NCBI GenBank assembly: GCA_028285265.1
Contig: JANQPX010000053.1
Coordinates: 1 to 64,000 of the forward strand
Origin: Geminicoccaceae bacterium
GTDB lineage: Bacteria; Pseudomonadota; Alphaproteobacteria; Geminicoccales; Geminicoccaceae
DNA length: 64,000 nt
Direction of reading: 5' to 3'
Part shown: piece after piece, positions 55,987 to 64,000 of the stretch
Numbering within the stretch: position 1 is the first letter of the stretch
Layout of the letters: each line of letters begins with the position of its first letter
Program-made: the position numbers and the translations under genes
The notes under the pieces: model-generated
What the model saw: only the letters and a program-made list of their open reading frames with translations
What the model was told of the DNA's origin: nothing
Database searches by the model: none

Positions 55987-57482
55987 GTCTCACTTCGGAC
56001 ACGGCGTACGGCTTCCAGCCAGCCGTGATAAAGACGTTTTTGCTCGGAATCCGACATGGCGGGCTCGAATCGGCGATCAACGTTCCAGGCATCCGCGATC
56101 GCTTCCATAGAGCCGTAGAGCCCAGTCTCAAGGCCCGCAAGATACGCAGCGCCCAAGGCCGTTGTCTCGATGACCTTGGGGCGTTCCACCGGGAGGTTCA
56201 AGATATCGGCCAGAAATTGGCAGATCCAATCGTTAGCAACCATGCCGCCGTCAACCCGGACCGCCGTCGGCTTGCCATCACCTTCGATATCGCCGGACAT
56301 AGCATTCATGAGATCTTGTGTCTGATAAGCGACAGACTCGAGCGTCGCCCTCACGACTTGAGCGATGCCACTATCTCGATTTAAACCAATCAACGCGCCG
56401 CGCGCTTCTGGATCCCAATAAGGAGCTCCAAGGCCGACAAACGCCGGTACAAGATAGACGCCGCCGGTATCATCGATTTGTCGAGCGACCGCTTCCGTAT
56501 CGCCAGCATGTTCGATGAGCTTCAAACTGTCTCGAAGCCACTGCACCGCGGCACCTGCGACAAAGATGCTGCCTTCGATGGCGAAGGTTGGCTCTCCCTT
56601 CAACCGATATGCTGTGGTTGTCAGAAGCCGATTGGTCGACGTAACCGCTGTCTTGCCTGTATTGAGAAGCGCAAAACAACCGGTACCGTATGTGCTTTTC
56701 AGCATACCCGGATGGAAGCATGCCTGGCCAAACGTCGCCGCTTGTTGATCGCCGGCAATGCCTGTGATCGGCAGCGGTGCGCCAAAAAGGTCGGCTGACG
56801 TCGTGCCAAACAGTGTGCTGCAATCCTTGACCTCGGGGAGGATGCGTCTTGGGATGTTCAAGAGCGCGAGTAGATCATCGTCCCAGTCCTGCTTTTTAAT
56901 ATCGAACAGCATCGTACGAGAAGCATTCGTCGCATCCGTCGCATGCACCGTTCCGCCTGTCAGACGCCAGAGTAGAAAGCTATCGACGGTGCCAAATGCC
57001 AATTCGCCTTTCTCTGCTGCGTCGCGAGCGCCTGCAACGTTCTCGAGTAGCCAAGATAGCTTTGTGCCGGAAAAATAGGGATCCAGTAGCAGGCCAGTCC
57101 GTTCCTGGACCAGGGCTTCATGTCCCGAAGCCTTGAGCTGGCGGCAGACTTCAGCCGTTCTCCGATCCTGCCAGACGATCGCGCGGTGGACCGGCTCGCC
57201 GGTCGACCTGTCCCAAAGAACGACGGTTTCGCGCTGATTTGTGATGCCGATCCCACTGATTGCTGTTGCATCCAGTCCGGCCTTGGCGATCGCATCCTTC
57301 GAGACGTCGATCGTGTCCGCCCAAATGACATCGGCATCATGTTCAACCCATCCGGATTGCGGGTAATGCTGTTCAAACTCACGCTGGCTCGTCGAGACGA
57401 TGTGGCCAAGACGATCGAAAATAATCGCTCGGCTGCTGGTCGTTCCTTGATCGATGGCCAAAATGTGTTCGGCCTTGGCCAT
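55983..57482 (-). CDS. glpK: Glycerol kinase
   Basis: GlpK makes glycerol-3-phosphate from glycerol and ATP. ATG 57482 ([20 protein letters not shown]) gives 499 residues, the standard length; an upstream in-frame start adds only basic residues. The FGGY-family motifs [34 protein letters not shown], and the later [17 protein letters not shown] with [19 protein letters not shown] are clear. It follows the MFS transporter gene on the same strand (105-base gap), suggesting linked uptake and use, though no glpF or glpD is here. Confidence 0.96.
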   Translation of the reverse strand: MAKAEHILAIDQGTTSSRAIIFDRLGHIVSTSQREFEQHYPQSGWVEHDADVIWADTIDVSKDAIAKAGLDATAISGIGITNQRETVVLWDRSTGEPVHRAIVWQDRRTAEVCRQLKASGHEALVQERTGLLLDPYFSGTKLSWLLENVAGARDAAEKGELAFGTVDSFLLWRLTGGTVHATDATNASRTMLFDIKKQDWDDDLLALLNIPRRILPEVKDCSTLFGTTSADLFGAPLPITGIAGDQQAATFGQACFHPGMLKSTYGTGCFALLNTGKTAVTSTNRLLTTTAYRLKGEPTFAIEGSIFVAGAAVQWLRDSLKLIEHAGDTEAVARQIDDTGGVYLVPAFVGLGAPYWDPEARGALIGLNRDSGIAQVVRATLESVAYQTQDLMNAMSGDIEGDGKPTAVRVDGGMVANDWICQFLADILNLPVERPKVIETTALGAAYLAGLETGLYGSMEAIADAWNVDRRFEPAMSDSEQKRLYHGWLEAVRRVRSET

Positions 57483-57587
57483 AGCTGCTTCCCTTCGTTC
57501 TTTTCGCTTCCGACGCCTCATACAGACGACGTCGTTCTAGCGGCTTCATTCCATCTGGGGAATAGGGCCGCTCATTTGGCTCCGAGT

Positions 57588-58853
57588 CTAGCTTGAATGT
57601 TTGGTGTGGTAGCCGAAACGGCTGCCGCTCTGCATGCGCAAAGCTTGCAACAGCATCAACATGGCTACGATACAGTAGCCGGCAAAGCCGAGGCCAATGG
57701 TCTCCATCGATATTCCAGCATCCAGCAAGATGCCTGCCATCACGGGACCGAGTGCTGATGCAAAGACGCCGATCGCGCTGGCCAGCGATCGGATGGCGCC
57801 CAAATGCCCGGTCCCATAGAGCTCGGCCCAAAGGGCGCTGAAGCCTGTGAAAGCCGGGCCTGCCGTCAGCCCAAGCAATGCGAGGTAAGGCACGACCCAA
57901 ATTGGCGCTTCAGCAGGCGACAAGAGAACCAGACCGAGCATCATGGGAACCAGGACGATCGGCATGATCGATTTGGCGCTCAGGCGGTCGATCAATGGAC
58001 CTGTCGCCAGTGAACTCACGACGGAAGATAAGGCAAAGACCCAATATTGGCTGGTGATCCAAGCGGCAGACCAACCTTTGCTCTCCGCGAGAGTTAGATG
58101 GTGAAAGAAGAGCGCGGTCATAATGATCGACGGCGCCACAAAAGCAGGCAATATCATGTAGAAGCGCAGCTCCGAGAGCATTTGGCGCCGCGTCGTATTC
58201 TGTTCCCTAGGCCGCTCGTGGCGCGCGTTCGTTTGGGTCTTTGATCCTCTGTCCCTCAGATGATCGACATCGCCTTGGAGCAACAGGAGAACGAGCGGGA
58301 GCAGGATGACGAGGATCGCCACTGACGCAACGCCATACGTCATGCGCCAGCCATAGGCAGCAATCGCCATGATAGCGAGAATGGGTAACACGGCTTCACC
58401 GGCCGCCATGCCCATTGACGCTATAGCGAGGGCCTTACCACGATCAGGCCCGAAATGACGGGCCATTGACGTCGCAGCTGCATGGCTGGTGACACCTTGG
58501 CCCGTTTGCCGCAGGAGGAAAATGGCGAAGGTCAGGACGATAAGTGACTGAGCCAAGCTTAATGCGAGACACGCGAGGGCGAGGCCAACCAGAGCAAAGG
58601 CGACATACCAATGGAGAGCGAGGCGGTCGATCAGTTGACCGGTCCATGGGAGAACAAGGGCACTCGTCAGGGTTCCGATGAGATAGAGGCTGCCCCATCC
58701 TGTGTGATCCAAACCGAAGCCATGGCGAATCTCTGGCCCGAACAATCCGATGAAAAACGTTTGTCCTGCGCTGGATGCAAAGGTCAAAAGGAAGCCAAAC
58801 GCTAAAAAACGTCGATGGCGAAACGCAAAAGTCAGATAGTTGACGCCAGGCAT
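57588..58853 (-). CDS. Major facilitator superfamily transporter
   Basis: The 421-residue protein has twelve hydrophobic segments split 6+6 by a charged loop (about 195-225, rich in Arg, Asp, Asn). GFLLTFASSAGQTFFIGLFG in TM1, the A-motif-like LTSALVLPWTGQLIDRLALH and SVVSSLATGPLIDRLSAKS mark an oxalate/monocarboxylate-type MFS carrier. Position before glpK hints at a role linked to glycerol or small carbon sources, but substrate is unproven. Confidence 0.9.
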   Translation of the reverse strand: MPGVNYLTFAFRHRRFLAFGFLLTFASSAGQTFFIGLFGPEIRHGFGLDHTGWGSLYLIGTLTSALVLPWTGQLIDRLALHWYVAFALVGLALACLALSLAQSLIVLTFAIFLLRQTGQGVTSHAAATSMARHFGPDRGKALAIASMGMAAGEAVLPILAIMAIAAYGWRMTYGVASVAILVILLPLVLLLLQGDVDHLRDRGSKTQTNARHERPREQNTTRRQMLSELRFYMILPAFVAPSIIMTALFFHHLTLAESKGWSAAWITSQYWVFALSSVVSSLATGPLIDRLSAKSIMPIVLVPMMLGLVLLSPAEAPIWVVPYLALLGLTAGPAFTGFSALWAELYGTGHLGAIRSLASAIGVFASALGPVMAGILLDAGISMETIGLGFAGYCIVAMLMLLQALRMQSGSRFGYHTKHSS

Positions 58854-59152
58854 GGGCCGATGGTCATTCCTCTATGCATTGTCTGATGCGGCCTACCATG
58901 CCCTGCCTTCACCAGCATCGGTATTGGTCGACAGGTAAGGCATAGACGTAGGCGACGGGCGTGGTGGGCTGTTGGCATTGTAGCGTTAGCAAGTTGATAA
59001 TCGATCTTCATTCTTAGGGCACGTCAATTAAAGTTTTCGATAAACAACTGGGCTAATCTGTGAGTCCCGATACATAGCTCTGTCTCAAAGACAATTTGCA
59101 GAGGCAACCGTCATGCTCAACCTGTCCGCTGTGTCGAGCCGTTGGTAGTCCG

Positions 59153-60298
59153 ATGTCGAATGGCGTCGGTCCCTTTCGCCTCGATGTCAGAGAGATGTCT
59201 GAAGTTGCTCTTCTCGTCGATCCGCATGGCATGATACTCGGGCTGAGCCCGGCATTCGAAGCGCTGTCGGGTTGGCTTGAGGATGACCTCATCGGACAGG
59301 CTCTGCATCAGTACTACCCGGACGATCAAGGCCTTGAGTGCGATGGCGTCGTGACAATGTCCCCCGGCGATTCCTTGTCAGGCCTGCGTCGGTATCGCTG
59401 TCGAGATGGCGGGTTCTTTCGGGGAGAGGCAGCCGCGTTTCATCTTCGTGGCAACGAGGGTGCCATTGCTGGAACAGTTCTGATCTTTCATACGATTTCA
59501 GACCGAGTCCAGCGTTCCGAGCGTCTACTTCCGCTTCTCCATGCGTTCGATGTGTCGAACGGCGAGCGGCATGGAAGCGACGATCTTGAGCGTTTTGCTC
59601 GGATAGCGTCCCATGATATGCGCGAGCCGCTCCGTCGTATCATTGCCTATTGTGATCTGCTCAAAGAAGAGTACGGCACGGAACTGCCCAATGGTGCTTT
59701 GGAGATCGCCAGCATCATCCAATCTGGTGGCCGGCGCTTGCAGCTCATCGTCGATGACATTCTTGTCTACGCGCGCGTTCGTGGCCAGCTGGATAGGGCT
59801 TTTGAACCTGTCGATATGTCGGCGGCCCTAAGCCATGCCATGGACGAGATGAATGACGAGTTTCAGGCCCGAGGCGTTCGGGTCGATGCTGCCCATTTAC
59901 CATTGGTTTGGGGGCGAGCCCCCCTTTTTAAGATGGTTTTTCGTCATCTCTTGAGCAATGCGCTGAAGCATTGCGGTGAACACTCGCCGATGATCAATAT
60001 TGCGGTCGAAGACAACGGCGATGTTTGGAAATTCGCGGTCACCGATGAGGGCCTTGGTATCGAATCACAGCATGCCGATCGGATTTTTGAGATTTTCCAA
60101 CGCCTCTACCATAAGGACGAAGGCGATGGCTCTGGCGCTGGCCTTGCCATTTGCCGACTCATTGTCGAGCGTTGCGGCGGGGAAATCTGGCTTGATCGCG
60201 CCTATGATCGAGGGGCTCGCTTTTTATTTACGCTTCCTAAAGCCAAGCCGAGCGGTCTTGCGGAAACGTCGTCGGACCACGCTGTGCGCTGTTCGTGA
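59153..60298 (+). CDS. PAS domain soluble sensor histidine kinase (orphan)
   Basis: From ATG 59153 the product is 381 residues; a TTG 57 bases upstream is an alternative start. A PAS domain (about 15-120: EVALLVDPHGMILGLSPAFE, then LSGWLEDDLIGQALHQYY) precedes a HisKA domain with the phospho-accepting His154 in RIASHDMREPLRRIIAYCDL. The ATPase domain has the N box FRHLLSNALKHCG and G boxes VTDEGLGIES and GSGAGLAICRLIV. No membrane helix is seen, so it senses a cytoplasmic signal. The SHDMREPLR form resembles phytochrome-type kinases, but there is no GAF/PHY region. No response regulator lies beside it. Confidence 0.9.
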   Translation: MSNGVGPFRLDVREMSEVALLVDPHGMILGLSPAFEALSGWLEDDLIGQALHQYYPDDQGLECDGVVTMSPGDSLSGLRRYRCRDGGFFRGEAAAFHLRGNEGAIAGTVLIFHTISDRVQRSERLLPLLHAFDVSNGERHGSDDLERFARIASHDMREPLRRIIAYCDLLKEEYGTELPNGALEIASIIQSGGRRLQLIVDDILVYARVRGQLDRAFEPVDMSAALSHAMDEMNDEFQARGVRVDAAHLPLVWGRAPLFKMVFRHLLSNALKHCGEHSPMINIAVEDNGDVWKFAVTDEGLGIESQHADRIFEIFQRLYHKDEGDGSGAGLAICRLIVERCGGEIWLDRAYDRGARFLFTLPKAKPSGLAETSSDHAVRCS

Positions 60299-60310
60299 TG
60301 TTTGGCATTG

Positions 60311-60346
60311 GAGCTGAGCGCACGCCCAGGGCTGCGCGCCCAGCTC
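60311..60346. terminator. Hairpin between the kinase gene and clpB
   Basis: GAGCTG (60311-60316) and CAGCTC (60341-60346) are complementary, with inner GCGC repeats. It lies in the 65-base gap between converging genes and may end both transcripts. T tracts are weak (CTGTT). Confidence 0.4.
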
Positions 60347-60363
60347 TGTTCCGTCGTTAGGGC

Positions 60364-62958
60364 TTAGGCAGCGATGGCCGCGCGTTCCCCATTGATGAGA
60401 AGGCCTTGGTCATTGGCGTCGACAGTGATTGTTGAGCCATCAAGGATGGTTCCTTCAAGGATCAAGCGCGCCAATGGATCTTGAAGATTTCGCTGTATTG
60501 TGCGCTTTAACGGCCTTGCACCATAGACAGGATCATACCCTGCCTCAGCGAGCCAACGCTTTGCGGCATCACTTAGATCGAGGCTAAGTTTTCGATCTTC
60601 AAGGAGGCTTGCCAGGCGCTGAAGCTGAATGTCGACAATGCCAGACATGTCTGCACGGCCGAGACGGTTGAAGAGGATAATTTCATCGAGCCTGTTCAAG
60701 AACTCCGGGCGGAAGGCAGTCTGCACAACGGTCATCACCTCATCCCGCGCTGCCGCGGCGGGCTGATCCTCATTGAGCGCCGCCAGGAACTCGCTGCCGA
60801 GATTCGAGGTGAGAATGATCATGACATTTCGAAAATCGACAGTGCGTCCGTGGCTGTCGGTGAGGCGACCATCATCCAAGACCTGCAGCATGATATTGAA
60901 AACGTCAGCATGGGCCTTTTCAACTTCATCGAACAGGATGACTTGGTAGGGACGCCTTCGCACGGCTTCGGTTAACGCGCCTCCTTCCTCATAGCCGACA
61001 TAGCCAGGAGGTGCGCCAATCAGACGCGCGACGCTGTGCTTTTCCATGTATTCGGACATATCGATCCGGAGCATTGCCTGTTCGTCATCGAACAAAAATG
61101 CTGCCAACGCTTTGCATAGTTCTGTCTTGCCGACACCTGTGGGACCAAGAAAAAGGAACGAACCGAGAGGTCGATTGGGGTCTTGAAGGCCGGCGCGAGC
61201 ACGTCGAACAGCATTCGAAACGGCTGTCACGGCTTCGTCCTGACCGATCACGCGCTCATGTAACTTGGTCTCCATCTGCAGGAGTTTATCCCGCTCGCCC
61301 TCAAGCATTTTTTCGACGGGTACGCCGGTCCAGCGAGAGACGACCGCAGCGATATCACTATCCGTTACGGCCTCTTGAACCATTTCCTGGGCCGAGTCGG
61401 CTTCCGCCTCTTCAAGCTTCTGCTCCAGCTCTGGTATGCGTCCATAGGCAATCTCGCCGGCCTTGGCGAGATCGCCCTGACGTTGGGCGACTTCGAGTTC
61501 ATGTCGGCTTTGCTCCAGCTGCTCTTTGAGCGTCTGTACACCGGCTAGTTTGCCCTTTTCGGCCTGCCACTTGGCTGTGAGTTCGGCTGATTGTTGCTCA
61601 AGCTCAGCAAGTTCCTTTTCCAGAGCCGTGAGACGATCCTTCGATCCCTTATCTGTTTCCTTCTTCAGGGCCTCACGCTCGATCTTGAGCTGCATGATGC
61701 GTCGATCGAGTTCATCGATCGACTCGGGTTTGCTATCAATGGTCATGCGCTTTCGGGACGCTGCTTCATCGACCAGGTCGATCGCCTTGTCCGGGAGGAA
61801 CCGGTCGGTGATGTACCGGTTCGATAGCGTCGCGGCACCGACAATGGCGCCGTCCGTGATCCGCACACTATGATGCAGCTCATATTTGTCCTTGAGGCCG
61901 CGCAAGATTGAAATCGTGTCGGCGACTGTCGGCTCGTCGACGAAGGCTGGCTGGAAGCGTCGGGCGAGGGCGGCGTCTTTTTCGATATGTTGGCGGTATT
62001 CGTCGAGTGTCGTCGCGCCGATGCAGTGCAACTCGCCTCGGGCGAGTGCAGGCTTCAGCATATTGGAGGCATCCATGGCACCCTCGGCCTTGCCGGCGCC
62101 GACCAATGTATGAAGTTCATCAATGAAGAGGACGATATCGCCCGCTCCATGGGTGACTTCCTGTAGCAGTGCCTTGAGACGCTCCTCAAATTCCCCCCGA
62201 TACTTGGCTCCAGCAACGAGCGCGCCGAGGTCCAGGGATAACAGCCTTCGGTCTTTAAGGCTTTCCGGAACGTCGCCGTTCACGATGCGAAGCGCTAAGC
62301 CCTCGGCGATAGCGGTTTTGCCCACACCGGGTTCACCAATCAGAACAGGGTTGTTCTTGGTTCGGCGGGAAAGCACCTGAATGACACGCCTGATTTCCTC
62401 ATCGCGTCCGATGACGGGGTCCAGTTTACCCTCGCGTGCAGCCTCCGTTAGGTCGCGGGTATATTTCTTCAGCGCATCATACCCCTGTTCGGCGGATGCA
62501 CTGTCAGCTGTTCGACCCTTGCGAAGACTTTCAATGGCTGCATTGAGGCTTTGCGGCGTCACACCCGCACGTTTGAGTGCGGCGGCAGAGTCTGTGCCGG
62601 CTGCCATCGTTAAAGCAAGCAGCAGCCGCTCGACCGTGACGAAGCTGTCGCCGGCTTTTTCCGCGATTTGTTCGGCCTGTTCAAACAATCGCGCCGTTTC
62701 GGGAGCAAGATAGAGTTGGCCAGCGCCGCTGCCTTCAACCTTAGGCATGCTACTGATCTTGGCGTCAACCTGGTCCATAACCGGATCAGGGTCACCGCCG
62801 GCCGCTCTGATGAGGTTGCGAGCTAGACCCTCGGGATCGTCGAGCAGAACCTTAAGCATATGTTCCGGCATGAAACGCTGATGGCCCTCGCGTAGAGCCA
62901 GCGCCTGCGCAGACTGGATGAAGCCTCGCGCCCGTTCAGTATATTTCTCGAAATCCAT
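60364..62958 (-). CDS. clpB: ATP-dependent chaperone ClpB
   Basis: ClpB, a hexameric AAA+ disaggregase, works with DnaK to rescue aggregated proteins. The 864-residue protein has the usual layout: Clp N domain (1-145), first AAA+ with Walker A GEPGVGKT (208-215), the coiled-coil middle domain (about 410-525, Glu/Lys/Leu rich), and second AAA+ with [17 protein letters not shown] (about 605-621) and [20 protein letters not shown]. The C domain ends with [20 protein letters not shown]. All catalytic motifs are intact. I see no convincing heat-shock promoter upstream. Confidence 0.97.
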   Translation of the reverse strand: MDFEKYTERARGFIQSAQALALREGHQRFMPEHMLKVLLDDPEGLARNLIRAAGGDPDPVMDQVDAKISSMPKVEGSGAGQLYLAPETARLFEQAEQIAEKAGDSFVTVERLLLALTMAAGTDSAAALKRAGVTPQSLNAAIESLRKGRTADSASAEQGYDALKKYTRDLTEAAREGKLDPVIGRDEEIRRVIQVLSRRTKNNPVLIGEPGVGKTAIAEGLALRIVNGDVPESLKDRRLLSLDLGALVAGAKYRGEFEERLKALLQEVTHGAGDIVLFIDELHTLVGAGKAEGAMDASNMLKPALARGELHCIGATTLDEYRQHIEKDAALARRFQPAFVDEPTVADTISILRGLKDKYELHHSVRITDGAIVGAATLSNRYITDRFLPDKAIDLVDEAASRKRMTIDSKPESIDELDRRIMQLKIEREALKKETDKGSKDRLTALEKELAELEQQSAELTAKWQAEKGKLAGVQTLKEQLEQSRHELEVAQRQGDLAKAGEIAYGRIPELEQKLEEAEADSAQEMVQEAVTDSDIAAVVSRWTGVPVEKMLEGERDKLLQMETKLHERVIGQDEAVTAVSNAVRRARAGLQDPNRPLGSFLFLGPTGVGKTELCKALAAFLFDDEQAMLRIDMSEYMEKHSVARLIGAPPGYVGYEEGGALTEAVRRRPYQVILFDEVEKAHADVFNIMLQVLDDGRLTDSHGRTVDFRNVMIILTSNLGSEFLAALNEDQPAAAARDEVMTVVQTAFRPEFLNRLDEIILFNRLGRADMSGIVDIQLQRLASLLEDRKLSLDLSDAAKRWLAEAGYDPVYGARPLKRTIQRNLQDPLARLILEGTILDGSTITVDANDQGLLINGERAAIAA

Positions 62959-63075
62959 ACCCTCATCTCCGCAAACGGCCCGTCACCGACGTCCGATGGA
63001 TACCGCAGAAGTCGCGGCCAGGACAGCCGTCAGGCCGCAAAGGGTATGTGGGGGCTCATCTATTTTTGCACAATA

Positions 63076-63110
63076 TTTAGGCAGAATTTTTTTTGCCTTA
63101 TCTTTAGGCA
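63076..63110. repeat. AT-rich segment with two TTTAGGCA repeats upstream of clpB
   Basis: TTTAGGCA occurs at 63076-63083 and 63103-63110 in the same orientation, separated by an eight-T run and TGCCT, which pairs with the second copy. The segment is far more AT-rich than its surroundings and lies 118-152 bases before the clpB start, so it may be a control region. Evidence is pattern only. Confidence 0.35.
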
Positions 63111-63247
63111 TTTGAGGTGTTGATGCGGCAACGGCCTGTGCCGATCGCTGCGCTCGGACGTACATGGACATGAAAACGGGCACGGGGACACCGCCTGACC
63201 CGTCAAGCGCCTCGATCACGCATCTGGCTTGGCTATTGATTTAAGCT

Positions 63248-63511
63248 TTAGTGAAGGTGGTGCAAGCTATCGATGTGGCGCACCTGATTCGGTTTAACGA
63301 GTTTGGCCGAAGCGATCTTTACACTGTGAAGCCGCCCTTCGATCGAGCTCTCCCAGAAATCGAGAAACTTGGAAAGCACAGGGAATTTCGGCGCGATGTC
63401 AAGATTTTGCCAGACATAGGTCTGGAGAAGGCTCGGGTGGTCCGGGAGGTGGTAGAGGATTTCTGCCGTTGTCAGGCGATAGTCCTTCACCATGAGTTCT
63501 AGGTCACGCAT
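63248..63511 (-). CDS. usg: Usg family protein
   Basis: ATG 63511 (MRDLELMVKDYRLTTAEILY), preceded by AAAAGGAGGG, gives 87 residues, the normal Usg length; longer in-frame starts add no homology. YHLPDHPSLLQTYVWQNLD, FPVLSKFLDFWESSIEGRLH and the final KPNQVRHID segment are characteristic. The family was named for a gene upstream of trp genes in some alphaproteobacteria. Its function is unknown. It lies 289 bases upstream of clpB on the same strand. Confidence 0.9.
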   Translation of the reverse strand: MRDLELMVKDYRLTTAEILYHLPDHPSLLQTYVWQNLDIAPKFPVLSKFLDFWESSIEGRLHSVKIASAKLVKPNQVRHIDSLHHLH

Positions 63512-63872
63512 CTGCGGCCCTCCTTTTCCTGGTTCTGCCTGCCTTAATTCCGTCTTCGCCTTCGTCCTTCGTGCCAAGTAATGCAAAGTTTGTGCCGGAC
63601 GCTCGTAAACTTGTTGTCCTTCGAAACCTTTGATGCAAACGCTCGAATCGGCGATCGATAGCAGGCTCAATGGACCAGTTTACTCGCAACTTCCTTAACA
63701 TTTATTGTAGCTGTCTTCGATCGATTGAAAAGGTTCAGCAGCTGAAAAGGCATAAATTCTGCGTCGACTGAGGCAAGACGCAACAATGACAGGCGCATGT
63801 TTGGGGAGGGTTAGAAGAACGCTATGGTCCGGCCGGCGTCACGCGTCGGCGCGGTCAATCAAGTGAGATTGA
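63512..63872. other. Intergenic region upstream of usg with no recognised gene
   Basis: About 360 bases. A 33-codon plus-strand frame at 63670-63771 (MDQFTRNFLNIYCSCLRSIE start) has no clear ribosome-binding site or family. The AT-rich part near 63690-63760 may hold the usg promoter. I support no gene here. Confidence 0.4.
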
Positions 63873-64000
63873 CTAGGTATTGAGATCAATCAGTCGGCCG
63901 CGCAGGACATGATCATTATGCCGGTCTTGCTCCCGCCGATCGTTATCGTGGGCAATCTTCAGGGTTTGCGCATTCTGAGGGCTGCCGCTCTTCTCTCGCC
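63873..64000 (-). CDS. C-terminal end of an unidentified gene, cut by the window edge
   Basis: A minus-strand frame is open from the window edge for 42 codons and ends in TAG (complement of 63873-63875). The residues, including AQTLKIAHDND and HVLRGRLIDLNT, look like a charged helix and a short hydrophobic C terminus. I cannot assign a family. The other minus-strand frames are interrupted, which supports this one modestly. Confidence 0.4.
   Translation of the reverse strand, partial: REKSGSPQNAQTLKIAHDNDRREQDRHNDHVLRGRLIDLNT

Noticed and set aside
63040-63080. Sigma-32-like promoter for clpB (CCCCCACAT box)
   Set aside because: The -10-like box is partial and no CTTGAA-type -35 box lies at a proper distance.
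62983-63219. 78-codon minus-strand frame upstream of clpB
   Set aside because: Contains the AT-rich control-like segment, no family, no clear ribosome-binding site.

Overview
The window reads as a GC-rich alphaproteobacterial chromosome, most likely from a Rhodospirillales-type lineage. Reasons: a full S10-spc-alpha ribosomal superoperon with secY-adk-rpsM-rpsK-rpoA-rplQ; rplQ followed by a Do protease, rarA, an RluC-type pseudouridine synthase, a HAD hydrolase and an ATP12 chaperone (a gene of alphaproteobacteria and mitochondria); a Usg protein; and an RpoD-type consensus promoter. Order and family are inferred from gene content only; no search was run.

Region 1 (1-14,640) is the 3' end of tuf followed by 27 translation and secretion genes, all on the plus strand and tightly packed. 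Its oddest member is ribosomal protein L15, which carries a long Ala/Lys/Pro linker and an extra C-terminal helix-hairpin-helix-like domain. A textbook promoter sits between adk and rpsM. Region 2 (14,640-24,206) continues on the plus strand: Do protease, RarA, RluC-like, HAD phosphatase, ATP12, a cation efflux protein, an acetyltransferase, an aldo/keto reductase and a two-gene ABC-2 exporter.

Region 3 (24,272-33,246, minus strand) is a polyamine module. In transcription order it is puuD, puuA, a VanZ-like membrane protein whose start overlaps puuA, a class III aminotransferase, a Tat-exported polyamine-binding protein, two permeases and an ATPase. A palindrome with an extra half-site lies just before the binding-protein gene and may be an operator.

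Region 4 (33,394-40,748) is mixed: a lipoprotein, a small heat-shock protein, a fatty acid hydroxylase, a MATE exporter, a decayed cupin gene, cysQ, a NavAb-like sodium channel, a DUF2848 protein and a RidA protein. Region 5 (40,952-48,750) holds ilvI-ilvH-ilvC behind miaA, divergent serB, and a second Do protease behind a DUF2065 gene. Region 6 (48,936-54,230) has hflK-hflC, divergent mrp, and a caspase-fold protein lacking the catalytic cysteine. Region 7 (54,280-64,000) has an Ada-type protein without its zinc domain beside a divergent gene carrying an Ada-like Cys-x-x-Cys motif, then glpK, an MFS transporter, an orphan PAS histidine kinase, clpB, usg and the end of an unidentified gene. 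I saw no tRNA, rRNA, CRISPR array, insertion sequence or prophage.
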